A stretch of 64,000 bases of DNA. It comes from Azospirillum thiophilum (GTDB lineage Bacteria; Pseudomonadota; Alphaproteobacteria; Azospirillales; Azospirillaceae). The stretch lies in the NCBI RefSeq assembly GCF_001305595.1, contig NZ_CP012401.1, positions 1,995,001 to 2,059,000 on the forward strand. Reading direction: 5' to 3'. Position 1 is the first letter of the stretch; each line of letters begins with the position of its first letter. Under the pieces are notes generated by a model that saw only the letters and a program-made list of their open reading frames with translations, had not been told where the DNA came from and ran no database searches. Both the position numbers and the translations under genes were made by a program. Positions 21,254 through 29,864 of the stretch are shown one piece after another.

Positions 21254-21283
21254 CCGGCGGCGGTCTTGTCCTCGGTCTTGTCC

Positions 21284-22423
21284 TCAGTCGTCACCGGGAT
21301 CGGCGGCGCCCGGCGTGATCGCACGATGGCCGACCACGGTCAGGCCGTAGCCCTCCAGCCCGATGATCGGCTTCTTGCGGTTGGACAGCAGGACCATCTT
21401 GCGCACGCCCAGATCCAGCAGGATCTGCGCGCCGATGCCATAATCGCGCAGTTCCGGCGCGCTGCTGGCCTGGCCTTCCAGCCGGGCCTTCAGGACGGTG
21501 GACAGGCCGTTCGGGTTCGGCTCGCGCAGCAGCACGACGACGCCGCGGCCTTCCTTGGCGATCAGTTCCATCGAGGCATGGAGGTCGTTGCCGCGGCCGG
21601 AGTTGCGGTCGCCCAGCACGTCGTCCAGCACCGACTGGGCATGCATGCGCACCAGCACCGGCTCGTCGCCGGAGATGTCGCCGCGGACCAGCGCGATGTG
21701 TTCGGCGTACTGGATCTTGTTGATGTAGACATAGCTCTGGAAACGACCGCCGTAGCTGCTGTCGAGATTGCCGGCCAGCACCTGCTCGACGATGGTCTCG
21801 GTGCGGCGGCGATAGGCGATCAGGTCGGCGATGGTGCCCACCTTCAGCCCGTGGAACTGGGCGAACTGCACCAGATCCGGCAGGCGGGCCATGGTGCCGT
21901 CGTCGTTCATGATCTCGCAGATCACCGCCGACGAGGAATGGCCGGACAGCCGGGCGATGTCGACCGAGGCCTCGGTATGGCCGGCGCGCACCAGCACGCC
22001 GCCCTCGCGGGCCAGCAGCGGGAAGATGTGGCCGGGGGTGGCGAGGTCCTGCGGGCCCGACGCCGGGTTGATGGCGACCGCGATGGTGTGGGCGCGGTCG
22101 GCGGCGGAGATGCCGGTGGTGACGCCCTCGCGCGCCTCGATGGAGACGGTGAAGGCTGTCTGGTGGCGCGAGGCATTCTGCTGTGCCATCAGCGGCAGGC
22201 GCAGCCGCTCGATGTTCGGCCGGTCCATGGTGAGACAGATCAGGCCGCGCCCGTGCTTGGCCATGAAGTTCACCGCTTCCGGCGTGGCGCAGGAGGCGGG
22301 GATCACCAGATCGCCCTCGTTCTCCCGGTCCTCGTCGTCGACCAGGATGAACATCCTGCCCTGACGCGCCTCTTCGATGATCTCTTCGGCGGTCGACAGG
22401 TAGTTGTGAAACTCGGACGTCAT
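21284..22423 (-). CDS. ribBA: RibBA-type protein: active DHBP synthase with degenerate GTP cyclohydrolase II domain
   Basis: Residues 1-200 form a 3,4-dihydroxy-2-butanone 4-phosphate synthase with the acidic motif VDDEDRENEGDLVI, the RAGHTEASVDIARL segment and the catalytic His/Glu region. Residues ~210-379 align with GTP cyclohydrolase II, but the zinc site normally written HxxC..GD.. with GSLRCDCG is replaced by MHAQSVLDDVLGDRNSG, without any of the three cysteines. Such hybrids are called RibBX in the literature and supply only the DHBP synthase step. It overlaps ribE by four bases, so the two are translationally coupled. Confidence 0.9.
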   Translation of the reverse strand: MTSEFHNYLSTAEEIIEEARQGRMFILVDDEDRENEGDLVIPASCATPEAVNFMAKHGRGLICLTMDRPNIERLRLPLMAQQNASRHQTAFTVSIEAREGVTTGISAADRAHTIAVAINPASGPQDLATPGHIFPLLAREGGVLVRAGHTEASVDIARLSGHSSSAVICEIMNDDGTMARLPDLVQFAQFHGLKVGTIADLIAYRRRTETIVEQVLAGNLDSSYGGRFQSYVYINKIQYAEHIALVRGDISGDEPVLVRMHAQSVLDDVLGDRNSGRGNDLHASMELIAKEGRGVVVLLREPNPNGLSTVLKARLEGQASSAPELRDYGIGAQILLDLGVRKMVLLSNRKKPIIGLEGYGLTVVGHRAITPGAADPGDD

Positions 22424-23007
22424 TCCTGCCCCGCGAGCCGGGCGACGTAGCGCGCCAGCATATCGATTTCGAGATTGACCGCATCGCCCTCCTTCAGCCC
22501 GCCGAAAGTGGTGGCGGTCTGGGTGTGGGGGATGATGTTGACGCCGAAGCGGTTGCCGTCGACCTCGTTGACGGTCAGCGACACGCCGTCGATGGCGACG
22601 GAGCCCTTGGAGGCGATGTATCTGGCGAGGTTGTCCGGCGCCTCGAAGGTCAGGCGCAGCGACTCGCCGTCGGGGCGGATCGACAGCAGCCGGCCGACAC
22701 CGTCGACGTGGCCGGACACGATGTGGCCGCCCAGCTCGTCGCCGACCTTCAGCGCGCGTTCCAGGTTGATCCGCGTGCCGGCCTCCCAGCCGCCGAGCGT
22801 CGTCTTCGACAGGGTTTCCCCCGACGCCTGGATGACGTAGGCCCCTGGTCCCTTTTCGATGACCGTCAGGCAGACGCCGTTATGGGCGATGGACGCCCCG
22901 ATCGCGATCGTCTCCGTGTCGAAGGCGGTCTCGATGGTGAACCGGGTGTCGCCCTGCCGCTCTACGGCCCGGACGCGCCCGACATCGGTGATGATTCCGG
23001 TGAACAT
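22420..23007 (-). CDS. ribE: Riboflavin synthase alpha subunit
   Basis: A 195-residue protein made of two lumazine-binding repeats (MFTGIITDVGRV at the start of the first; HIVSGHVDGVGRLLSI for the second). It dismutates two 6,7-dimethyl-8-ribityllumazine molecules to riboflavin. The N-terminal MFTGI is the family hallmark and fixes the start. It lies between ribD and ribBA. Confidence 0.95.
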   Translation of the reverse strand: MFTGIITDVGRVRAVERQGDTRFTIETAFDTETIAIGASIAHNGVCLTVIEKGPGAYVIQASGETLSKTTLGGWEAGTRINLERALKVGDELGGHIVSGHVDGVGRLLSIRPDGESLRLTFEAPDNLARYIASKGSVAIDGVSLTVNEVDGNRFGVNIIPHTQTATTFGGLKEGDAVNLEIDMLARYVARLAGQE

Positions 23008-23098
23008 GCGGCGAATTTAGCAGGTTTCGCGGCCAGGGGAAGCGCGCGCGATGCCGCGTCGGACGCAACGGTCTGTTGCGCCGGCCGGACTGATCGGG

Positions 23099-24232
23099 TC
23101 AGGCCGTTTCCGCAGGGGCAACCCGGCGGTAGCTTTCGGCAAGGTCGGCCCCGGCGGCGCGGACGGCGGTGCGCTCGAACCGGACCATGGCGGTCAGCGC
23201 CTCGACGTGGAAGCCGGCGACCGCCGGCAGCCCGTCGCCGCCGATCAGCGACGCCGCGCGGAACCATTCCAGCCGGTCGACCAGCCCGGCGCCGAACAGC
23301 GTGCCGGCCAACGCGGCGCCGCCTTCGACCAGAACGCGGGTCAGGCCGCGGGACGCCAGCGCGGCGAGGGCGGCGGCAGGATCGACCCGGCCGTCCGGGC
23401 CGGCGGCGACCGGGATCACCTCGACGCCGAGGGCTTCGAGCGCTTCGGCCCGCGCGGCATCGGGGGCGGGGCCGGTGACGACCCAGGTCGGAATGCGGCG
23501 GGCACCGGCGGCGAGCTTCGCGGCCGGGGGCAGGCGCAGGCCGCTGTCGACCACCACCCGCACCGGGCTGCGGTCGCCCAGGCCGGGCAGGCGGCAGGTC
23601 AGCTCGGGATCGTCGGCCAGCGCGGTGCCGATCCCGACCAGGATGGCGTCATGGCTGGCGCGCAGCCGATGGCCCCAGGCCCGCGCGGTCGGGCCGGTGA
23701 TCCATTGCGACTCGCCGCTGCGGGTGGCGATGCGGCCGTCCAGCGTGCTGGCGACCTTGCAGGTGACCAGCGGGCGGCCCAGCGTGATGCGGTTGAAGAA
23801 GCCCTCGTTGAGGGCCAGCGCCTCCGCCTCGCACAGGCCGGTGGTGACGGTGATGCCGGCGTCGCGCAGCCGGGTCAGCCCGCCGCCGGCGACCCGCGGG
23901 TCGGGATCCCCGCAGGCGACGACCACGCGCGCCACCTTCGCCTCGACCAGGGCCAGGGCGCAGGGCGGCGTCTTGCCATAATGGTTGCAGGGTTCCAGCG
24001 TGACATAGGCGGTCGCACCCGCCGCCCCGCCGGAGAGGGCGCGGGCATGGGCCAGCGCCTCCGTCTCCGCATGGGGGCGGCCACCCGGCTGGGTCCAGCC
24101 GCGGCCGATCACGGAACCGTCGCGCACCAGCACGCACCCGACCGCCGGATTGGGCCAGGTCCGCCCGAGCCCGCGCGCGGCGAGTGACAGGGCGGCCAGC
24201 ATATGGCGCAGGTCGGTTTCGGTGGTGCTCAC
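23099..24232 (-). CDS. ribD: Bifunctional riboflavin deaminase/reductase RibD
   Basis: The N-terminal cytidine-deaminase-like domain has the zinc motif HAETEALAHA and TLEPCNHYGKTPPCALAL; the C-terminal reductase domain (from ~residue 150, VTCKVASTLDGRIAT) ends with VEGGAALAGTLFGAGLVDRL. Together these make the second and third steps of riboflavin synthesis. Length (377) is normal. It is the first rib gene of this minus-strand block. No FMN riboswitch is visible in the 14 bases upstream before bamE. Confidence 0.95.
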   Translation of the reverse strand: MSTTETDLRHMLAALSLAARGLGRTWPNPAVGCVLVRDGSVIGRGWTQPGGRPHAETEALAHARALSGGAAGATAYVTLEPCNHYGKTPPCALALVEAKVARVVVACGDPDPRVAGGGLTRLRDAGITVTTGLCEAEALALNEGFFNRITLGRPLVTCKVASTLDGRIATRSGESQWITGPTARAWGHRLRASHDAILVGIGTALADDPELTCRLPGLGDRSPVRVVVDSGLRLPPAAKLAAGARRIPTWVVTGPAPDAARAEALEALGVEVIPVAAGPDGRVDPAAALAALASRGLTRVLVEGGAALAGTLFGAGLVDRLEWFRAASLIGGDGLPAVAGFHVEALTAMVRFERTAVRAAGADLAESYRRVAPAETA

Positions 24233-24246
24233 CCAAGCCGGTCCGA

Positions 24247-24729
24247 TCAGCTGCCCGGACCCTTGCCCTTGGCGTCCTTGGCGGAGAAGCGGCCGACGTT
24301 GCCCATCATCTGCTCGAGGAAGCCCATCTCGCGGCCCGAGGTGGGCGTCGTGCGCTCGACGAGGTCGATGTCCTGGCCGTTCGACTTATCCAGCGTCTTG
24401 ATCTGGCGCAGGACGCCGGCATCGTCGAAATGGGCGATGACGACTCGGCGCTCGGTCACCTCCGGCTCGAAGAAGGCGGTCTTCTCGGTCTTCTGCCCGA
24501 TATAGTACCAGACGTTCGGATCGAAGGTGCCCACCGAGGTCGGCGTGCCCAGCACCGCGGCGACGTCGTCGCGGCGGCTCTGGCCGGGTTGCAGTTCAGC
24601 CACCAGCTCCGGGTCCGTCAGGTTGCCGCGGGTGGCGACGGTGGGCGAGCAGCCGGCCGCCGCGGTGGCGGCGAGCAGGGCGCTGCCCAGCAGGGCGGTG
24701 CGGAGAGCGGAAAAGTTCGATCTGGTCAT
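24247..24729 (-). CDS. bamE: Outer-membrane assembly lipoprotein BamE
   Basis: The start ATG 24729 gives a lipoprotein signal peptide (LLGSALLAATAAAGC, lipobox AAGC with the acylated Cys at residue ~26). The following SmpA/OmlA domain is clear: LQPGQSRRDDVAAVLGTPT and FDPNVWYYIGQKTEKTAFF. BamE is part of the outer-membrane beta-barrel assembly complex. The divergent CBP3 gene starts 134 bases away. Confidence 0.93.
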   Translation of the reverse strand: MTRSNFSALRTALLGSALLAATAAAGCSPTVATRGNLTDPELVAELQPGQSRRDDVAAVLGTPTSVGTFDPNVWYYIGQKTEKTAFFEPEVTERRVVIAHFDDAGVLRQIKTLDKSNGQDIDLVERTTPTSGREMGFLEQMMGNVGRFSAKDAKGKGPGS

Positions 24730-24862
24730 GGTGCTCGGGCTATGATGGAGCCGGCGGGGCGGACGGCGCCGGCAGCGGACGGCCGTCCACGCAATTCCGG
24801 ACAATCGCACCGGGCGCTTCGCCCTGTCAACGAGACTCCGAGTCGGGAGAGGGGATCCGTTC

Positions 24863-25450
24863 GTGTCGGACAGCATCATCGGCCGGCTGATGGGCCGCCT
24901 GGGGATTGGTGGCGGTATCGGTGGCGGTGGGTCCGCCGGCATCGCCGCGGCGGTCGCCGGACTGTTCACCGCCTTGGTCGGCCAAGCCCGCGAACCCGGC
25001 TTCTACCGTGTGCTCGGCGTGCCCGATACGCTGGACGGCCGGTTCGAGATGATGGCCCTGCATCTGTTCCTGGTCATGCGCCGGCTGAAGGGGCAGGGGG
25101 GCGAGGCGGCCGCGCTGTCCCGGCGCCTCTACGAGACCATGGTCGACGATTTCGAGAAGTCGCTGATGGAAATGGGGGCCGGCGACAGCGGCATCGCCCG
25201 CCGGGTCAAGACCATGGCCCGCGGCATGGCCGGCCGCATCCGCGCCTATGACGAGGCGCTGGCCGAAACCGGCGACCGCAGGCTGGAGGTCGCGCTCGAC
25301 AACAACCTGTACGGCACGGTCGACCCGGTGCCGGACGGTGCGCTCGCCGCCATGGCCGCCTATGTCCGGGCGTCGGCTGCGGCGCTCGATGCGCTCGCGT
25401 TGGAGACGCTGCTGCGGGGCGAGGCTCGCTTCGCTCCGGTGCCGGCATGA
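24863..25450 (+). CDS. Ubiquinol-cytochrome c chaperone (CBP3/UQCC1 family)
   Basis: A Gly-rich N-terminus is followed by the CBP3 domain: FYRVLGVPDTLDGRFEMMALHLFLV, ALSRRLYETMVDDFEKSLMEMG and NLYGT. In mitochondria and alphaproteobacteria the family aids cytochrome b assembly in the bc1 complex. GTG 24863 follows GGAGAGGGGAT. The bamE-CBP3-DUF177-rpmF arrangement is characteristic of the group. Confidence 0.9.
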   Translation: MSDSIIGRLMGRLGIGGGIGGGGSAGIAAAVAGLFTALVGQAREPGFYRVLGVPDTLDGRFEMMALHLFLVMRRLKGQGGEAAALSRRLYETMVDDFEKSLMEMGAGDSGIARRVKTMARGMAGRIRAYDEALAETGDRRLEVALDNNLYGTVDPVPDGALAAMAAYVRASAAALDALALETLLRGEARFAPVPA

Positions 25451-25604
25451 TGGCTACACTCTATATCTATGGGGATGCTCGCCGTGGATGCTGTGTCCGC
25501 GCGGCGTCTGGGGGCTTGCCTTTCGCCGTCCGCGGCTGCATGTGACAGAAGGAATGGGGCGCCCGGTCGCCCGCCGCTGTTGTCCGATCAGAAAGTCTTT
25601 CGCC

Positions 25605-26180
25605 ATGAGCCCTGAGAACCGCGCCCTGCCGGCCCCTGAATTCTCGCGCATCGTCACCGCCGACGCCGTTCGGCGCGCCAACGTGACCGAGACCATCGAG
25701 GCGACGGAGGCGGAGCGGCGCGCGCTCGCCGAGCGGCTGGAGTTGGAAGAGGTCGGCAGCCTGACCGCGACGGTGCGGCTGCGCGCGGTGCGCGGCGGCC
25801 AGATGATCCGCGTTTCCGGCACGCTGGAGGCCGACGTGGTCCAGACCTGCGTCGTCTCGCTGGAACCGGTGCCGGCCCATGTCAGCGAATCCTTCGAGGC
25901 GCTGTTCGCGCCGGAGTCGCTGATCGAGGATCCGGGCCTGGAGATCGACATCGACCCGTCCTTGTCGGACGAGGAGAGTCCCGAGCCGATGGAGAACAAC
26001 CGAATCGACATCGGCGAGCTGGCGACGCAGCATCTGTCGCTGGGCCTCGATCCCTATCCCCAGGCCCCCGATGTCGAGTTCGAAGGGTATGACGACGGCC
26101 CGGAAGAGGCGGCTGCAGTGGAGGAGCCGGAGAAGCCGAACCCTTTCGCCGTGCTGCAGCAGTTGAAATCGCGGAGCTGA
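25605..26180 (+). CDS. DUF177 (YceD) protein linked to 23S rRNA maturation
   Basis: The 191-residue protein has the YceD pattern: a beta-rich N-terminal half (TATVRLRAVRGGQMIRVSG) and the segment VQTCVVSLEPVPAHV followed by an acidic tail ending PNPFAVLQQLKSRS. YceD/Rfa family members sit directly upstream of rpmF and influence 23S rRNA. The Cys pair normally present as CxRCL..F is only partly kept here (QTCVVSL). ATG 25605 is the first sensible start; 150 bases upstream hold no gene. Confidence 0.85.
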   Translation: MSPENRALPAPEFSRIVTADAVRRANVTETIEATEAERRALAERLELEEVGSLTATVRLRAVRGGQMIRVSGTLEADVVQTCVVSLEPVPAHVSESFEALFAPESLIEDPGLEIDIDPSLSDEESPEPMENNRIDIGELATQHLSLGLDPYPQAPDVEFEGYDDGPEEAAAVEEPEKPNPFAVLQQLKSRS

Positions 26181-26357
26181 CCACCGCGGTGCCCGCGGAT
26201 CTCACCAAGGACTTCACCCCCTCCAATGAGTGGGCTTTCCTGTGTGAAAAGGGGGTTGTTCGGGCTTGCCCTTTGGGGGCATTTGCCTTATTGAATGCCG
26301 CTCGCGCTGGGCGGCCCCTGTTCGGGCCGCCCTTTCCAATGAAGAGAGTTTACGGTC

Positions 26358-26546
26358 ATGGCTGTTCCGAAGAAGAAGACCTCCAAGTCGCGGCGCAACA
26401 TGCGGCGTTCGCACCACGCTCTGCCGACCTCGGCCTACAACGAGTGCCCGAACTGCGGCGAGCTGAAGCGTCCGCACCACGTCTGCGGGTCTTGCGGCCA
26501 TTACGACCAGCGCGAAGTGGTTCAGAGCGGCACCGCGGCCGCTTGA
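26358..26546 (+). CDS. rpmF: 50S ribosomal protein L32
   Basis: The 62-residue product begins [20 protein letters not shown] and has the C-terminal zinc ribbon ([18 protein letters not shown]), the zinc-bound form of L32. It is a structural protein of the large subunit. AGAG lies eight bases upstream. Confidence 0.97.
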   Translation: MAVPKKKTSKSRRNMRRSHHALPTSAYNECPNCGELKRPHHVCGSCGHYDQREVVQSGTAAA

Positions 26547-26628
26547 TCCCGATCGCGTTGTTTGAGGCCCCGATGTCCGGGGGTGCTTGTCGCCCCCGCC
26601 GGGGGCGTAGCCGGGGAGCCTGTTCGCG

Positions 26629-27681
26629 GTGAGCCAGCGCCTGACCATCGCCCTGGATGCCATGGGTGGCGATCTCGGCCCCGACATGGTCGTGGCCGGG
26701 GCGGACATCGCGCGGGAGCGCCATCCCGACGTGCGTTTTCTGCTGTATGGCGACCGGCAGCGGGTCGAACCGCTGCTGAACCAGCGGCCTGCGTTGAAGG
26801 CGGTGGCGGAAATCCGCCATACCGCCGACTTCGTGGCCGGTGACGCCAAGCCGGCGGTGGCGCTGCGTGCCGGCCGCCAGTCCAGCATGCGCCTCGCCAT
26901 CGACGCGGTTGCGGCCGGCGAGGCGGCGTGCGTGGTATCGGCGGGCAACACCGGCGCCCTGATGGCGATGGCGAAATTCGTGTTGAAGACGCTGCCGGGA
27001 ATAGACCGGCCGGCGATGGCCTCCTTCTTCCCGACGCAGCGGGGCGAGAGCGTGATGCTGGACCTCGGCGCCAATGCCGAATGCCAGCCCGAGAATCTCG
27101 TCCAGTTCGCCGTGATGGGGGCCGTCTTCGCGCGTGCCATCCTGGGCCTGCCGGAGCCGTCGATCGGTGTGCTGAACATCGGGTCGGAGGACATGAAGGG
27201 CAACGAGGTGGTGCGTGCCGCGGCGGCCAGCCTGCGCGACATGCCGTTGCCCGGCCGTTTCCATGGCTTCGTCGAGGGCACCGACATCGGGCTCGGCACG
27301 GTGGACGTCATCGTCACCGACGGCTTCACCGGCAACGTGGCGCTGAAGACGGCGGAGGGGACGGCCAAGCTGTTCTCCGAATTCCTGCGCCGGACCTTCG
27401 CGACGTCGTTCCTGGCGCGGATCGGCTATCTGCTGGCACGCGGCGCCTTCAAGCGCTTCCGTGAACGGATCGATCCGCGGCGTTACAACGGCGCGATGTT
27501 CCTGGGGCTGCGCGGCGTCTGCGTGAAGAGCCATGGCGGCACCGACGCGGTCGGCTTCGCCAACGCCGTTGCCGTCGCCATCAATCTGGCGACGCACGGA
27601 TTCAACGAACGCATCAAGGAAGAGATGGGGCGCATAGCCGACGCGGCCTCTCTTCCCGACACGAAGGCGGCGGCGGGCTGA
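26629..27681 (+). CDS. plsX: Phosphate acyltransferase PlsX
   Basis: PlsX makes acyl-phosphate from acyl-ACP for membrane lipid synthesis. The N-terminus [31 protein letters not shown] and [20 protein letters not shown] are family marks. GTG at 26629 follows a GGGGAG site. The 350-residue length is standard, and it is followed two bases later by fabH. Confidence 0.96.
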   Translation: MSQRLTIALDAMGGDLGPDMVVAGADIARERHPDVRFLLYGDRQRVEPLLNQRPALKAVAEIRHTADFVAGDAKPAVALRAGRQSSMRLAIDAVAAGEAACVVSAGNTGALMAMAKFVLKTLPGIDRPAMASFFPTQRGESVMLDLGANAECQPENLVQFAVMGAVFARAILGLPEPSIGVLNIGSEDMKGNEVVRAAAASLRDMPLPGRFHGFVEGTDIGLGTVDVIVTDGFTGNVALKTAEGTAKLFSEFLRRTFATSFLARIGYLLARGAFKRFRERIDPRRYNGAMFLGLRGVCVKSHGGTDAVGFANAVAVAINLATHGFNERIKEEMGRIADAASLPDTKAAAG

Positions 27682-27683
27682 AC

Positions 27684-28655
27684 ATGGTCATGCGTTCCCG
27701 AGTCCTGGGTTGCGGCATCTTCCTGCCGGGCAACGTCGTCACCAATCGCGATCTGGAACAGCGGGTCGACACGACAGACGAGTGGATCGTCCAGCGCACC
27801 GGCATCAAGTCCCGCCATATCGCGGCGGAGGGGGAGAAGACCTCCGACCTCGCGATCGCCGCGGCGATGCGTGCTCTGGAGCATGCCGGGGTGCCGGCAG
27901 CCAGCATCGACTGCATCATCCTGGCCACGACGACTCCCGACAACACCTTTCCTGCCACCGCGACCAAGGTCCAGGCCGCCTTGGGCACGACCGGCTTCGC
28001 CATGGACATCCAGGCGGTCTGCGCCGGTTTCGTCTATGCGCTGTCCGTCGCCGACAATTTCCTGCGTAACCGCCAGGCCCGCCGCGCCCTGGTGATTGGG
28101 GCGGAGACCTTCTCCCGCCTCCTCGACTGGAACGACCGCACCACCTGCGTTCTGTTCGGCGACGGTGCCGGCGCCATTGTGCTGGACGCCTATGAAGGCA
28201 AGGGCGACTCGAGCGACCGCGGCGTGCTGTCGACCCACCTGCATTCCGACGGCAGCCAGTACGATCTGCTCTATGTCGACGGCGGTGCGTCGTCAACCGG
28301 AACCATCGGCCATGTCCGCATGCACGGACAGGAGATCTTCCGCCACGCCGTGTCCAAGCTGTCGGCGGTGGTGGAGGAGGCATTGACCGCCAACGGCCTG
28401 GAGGCCTCCGATATCGACTGGATGGTGCCGCACCAGGCCAATCGGCGGATCATCGACGGGCTGGCCCGCAAGATGAAGCTGCCGCCGGAGAAGGTGGTGT
28501 TGACGGTCGACCGCCATGGCAACACGTCGGCGGCATCGATTCCGCTGGCCCTGGGCGAGGCGGTGGCCGACGGCCGGGTCAAGCGCGGCGATCTGATCCT
28601 GATGGAGGCCATCGGCGGCGGCCTGACCTGGGGTTCGGCGCTGATCCGCTGGTAG
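27684..28655 (+). CDS. fabH: Beta-ketoacyl-ACP synthase III
   Basis: FabH condenses acetyl-CoA with malonyl-ACP to begin fatty-acid synthesis. The triad is visible: Cys in [11 protein letters not shown] (~residue 113), His in VPHQANRRI and Asn in [10 protein letters not shown]. The 323-residue length and the location after plsX are normal. Confidence 0.97.
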   Translation: MVMRSRVLGCGIFLPGNVVTNRDLEQRVDTTDEWIVQRTGIKSRHIAAEGEKTSDLAIAAAMRALEHAGVPAASIDCIILATTTPDNTFPATATKVQAALGTTGFAMDIQAVCAGFVYALSVADNFLRNRQARRALVIGAETFSRLLDWNDRTTCVLFGDGAGAIVLDAYEGKGDSSDRGVLSTHLHSDGSQYDLLYVDGGASSTGTIGHVRMHGQEIFRHAVSKLSAVVEEALTANGLEASDIDWMVPHQANRRIIDGLARKMKLPPEKVVLTVDRHGNTSAASIPLALGEAVADGRVKRGDLILMEAIGGGLTWGSALIRW

Positions 28656-28805
28656 GCTCCATTCCCGGTACTGCCCCGTCGTTCTGCTGCACTGCACTGC
28701 CGCCCTGGCTTCGACCAAGCGGTTTGCGGCTGCCAAGCTTTTGAATTGACGGACCTTCTTCCCCCGGATTACCGTCTTCGCAATGGTTGCGGGGGAGGTC
28801 GAGCC

Positions 28806-29138
28806 ATGTCCCAGAACACCGTCACGCGCGCCCAATTGAGCGAGGCCGTCTACCAGGAAGTCGGTCTTTCACGCAACGAATCGGCCGATCTGGTCGAGAC
28901 CGTCCTGGATGAGATTTCCGACGCGCTGTCACGGGGGGAGATGGTGAAGATCTCGTCCTTCGGCAGTTTCCAGGTCCGCCAGAAGGGGGAGCGGGTCGGC
29001 CGTAACCCCAAGACCGGCGAAGAGGTGCCGATCCTGCCGCGCCGGGTCCTGGTCTTCCGCGCCAGCCATGTGCTGAAGAACCGCATCAACGAGGTACAGG
29101 AGGGAGGCGCGCCGACGCCTGCACGGGCGCTGTCCTGA
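28806..29138 (+). CDS. ihfA: Integration host factor alpha subunit
   Basis: The 111-residue protein has the HU/IHF fold: [22 protein letters not shown] at the N-terminus, [20 protein letters not shown] with the DNA-bending arm, and a Pro-bearing tail. IHF bends DNA and takes part in recombination, including phage integration. ATG 28806 follows GGGGGAGG. Confidence 0.95.
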   Translation: MSQNTVTRAQLSEAVYQEVGLSRNESADLVETVLDEISDALSRGEMVKISSFGSFQVRQKGERVGRNPKTGEEVPILPRRVLVFRASHVLKNRINEVQEGGAPTPARALS

Positions 29139-29244
29139 GAACGGCCGCGCCTGATGACACGATGTCCTCGCCCATTGCCGTGCCGAATCGCCGCTCCGAT
29201 CACGGCTTGGCTTGCCTGCTGCCGGATGGCGGCCTGATCGTGCC

Positions 29245-29694
29245 ATGAAATCCGCCACGGCCTATCGCACGATCAGCGAGGTGTCGACCGACCTGAATGT
29301 GCCTCAGCATGTCCTGCGTTTCTGGGAGACGAAGTTCCCCCAGATCCGTCCGCTGAAGCGTGGCGGAGGCCGGCGCTATTATCGACCGGAGGATGTGGAG
29401 TTGCTGCGGCGCATCCAGGTGCTGCTGTATGAAGACCGCTATACGATCAAGGGCGTCCAACGCCTTCTGAAGGAAGGGCGCATATCGGACCCGCCGCCGC
29501 CGTTGCCTGAGGATGCCGACGAGCCGGACTCCGAAGACGGCGAGGAAATGGCTTTGGGCGATCCGCTCGACGGCGACGACATGCCGGGCCTGTCCGACGA
29601 CCTGCGCCAGGAAATCACGCTGGTGGTTGACGAGCTCAGATCATTGCGTTCCGTCTTGTCACGTCTGTCTGAAAAGAGTGATAAAAAGACATAA
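29245..29694 (+). CDS. MerR family transcriptional regulator
   Basis: The N-terminal MerR helix-turn-helix is present: [46 protein letters not shown]. The C-terminal half is an acidic linker and a short helix, without a recognisable ligand domain. Genes of this type regularly follow ihfA in alphaproteobacteria, with tRNA-Pro next, as here. Its target is unknown. Confidence 0.92.
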   Translation: MKSATAYRTISEVSTDLNVPQHVLRFWETKFPQIRPLKRGGGRRYYRPEDVELLRRIQVLLYEDRYTIKGVQRLLKEGRISDPPPPLPEDADEPDSEDGEEMALGDPLDGDDMPGLSDDLRQEITLVVDELRSLRSVLSRLSEKSDKKT

Positions 29695-29712
29695 AAAACC
29701 TTACGGGAATGG

Positions 29713-29741
29713 TTGCGTCCGCGAAAGCGTCTCGCTATAGT
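29713..29741 (+). promoter_or_regulatory. Sigma-70 promoter for tRNA-Pro
   Basis: TTGCGT at 29713-29718 and TATAGT at 29736-29741 are separated by 17 bases, a near-consensus housekeeping promoter 46 bases upstream of the tRNA. Confidence 0.75.
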
Positions 29742-29787
29742 CCCGTTCCCTTCAGGAGCCAAGCCGCAAGCACTGCGGTGAAAATGA

Positions 29788-29864
29788 CGGAGCGTAGCGC
29801 AGCCTGGTAGCGCATCAGACTGGGGGTCTGAGGGTCGCAGGTTCGAATCCTGTCGCTCCGACCA
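29788..29864 (+). tRNA. tRNA-Pro, anticodon GGG
   Basis: The 77 bases fold as a cloverleaf: acceptor CGGAGCG pairs with CGCTCCG, the anticodon stem TCAGA/TCTGA holds loop CTGGGGG with anticodon GGG, the T arm is GCAGG-TTCGAAT-CCTGT, and CCA is encoded. The 3' half is also read by the integrase gene in the opposite direction, marking it as an attachment site. Confidence 0.97.

Noticed and set aside
24233..24246. FMN riboswitch expected before the rib operon
   Set aside because: Only 14 bases separate ribD from bamE, and the other rib gaps are too short or lack the conserved riboswitch core.
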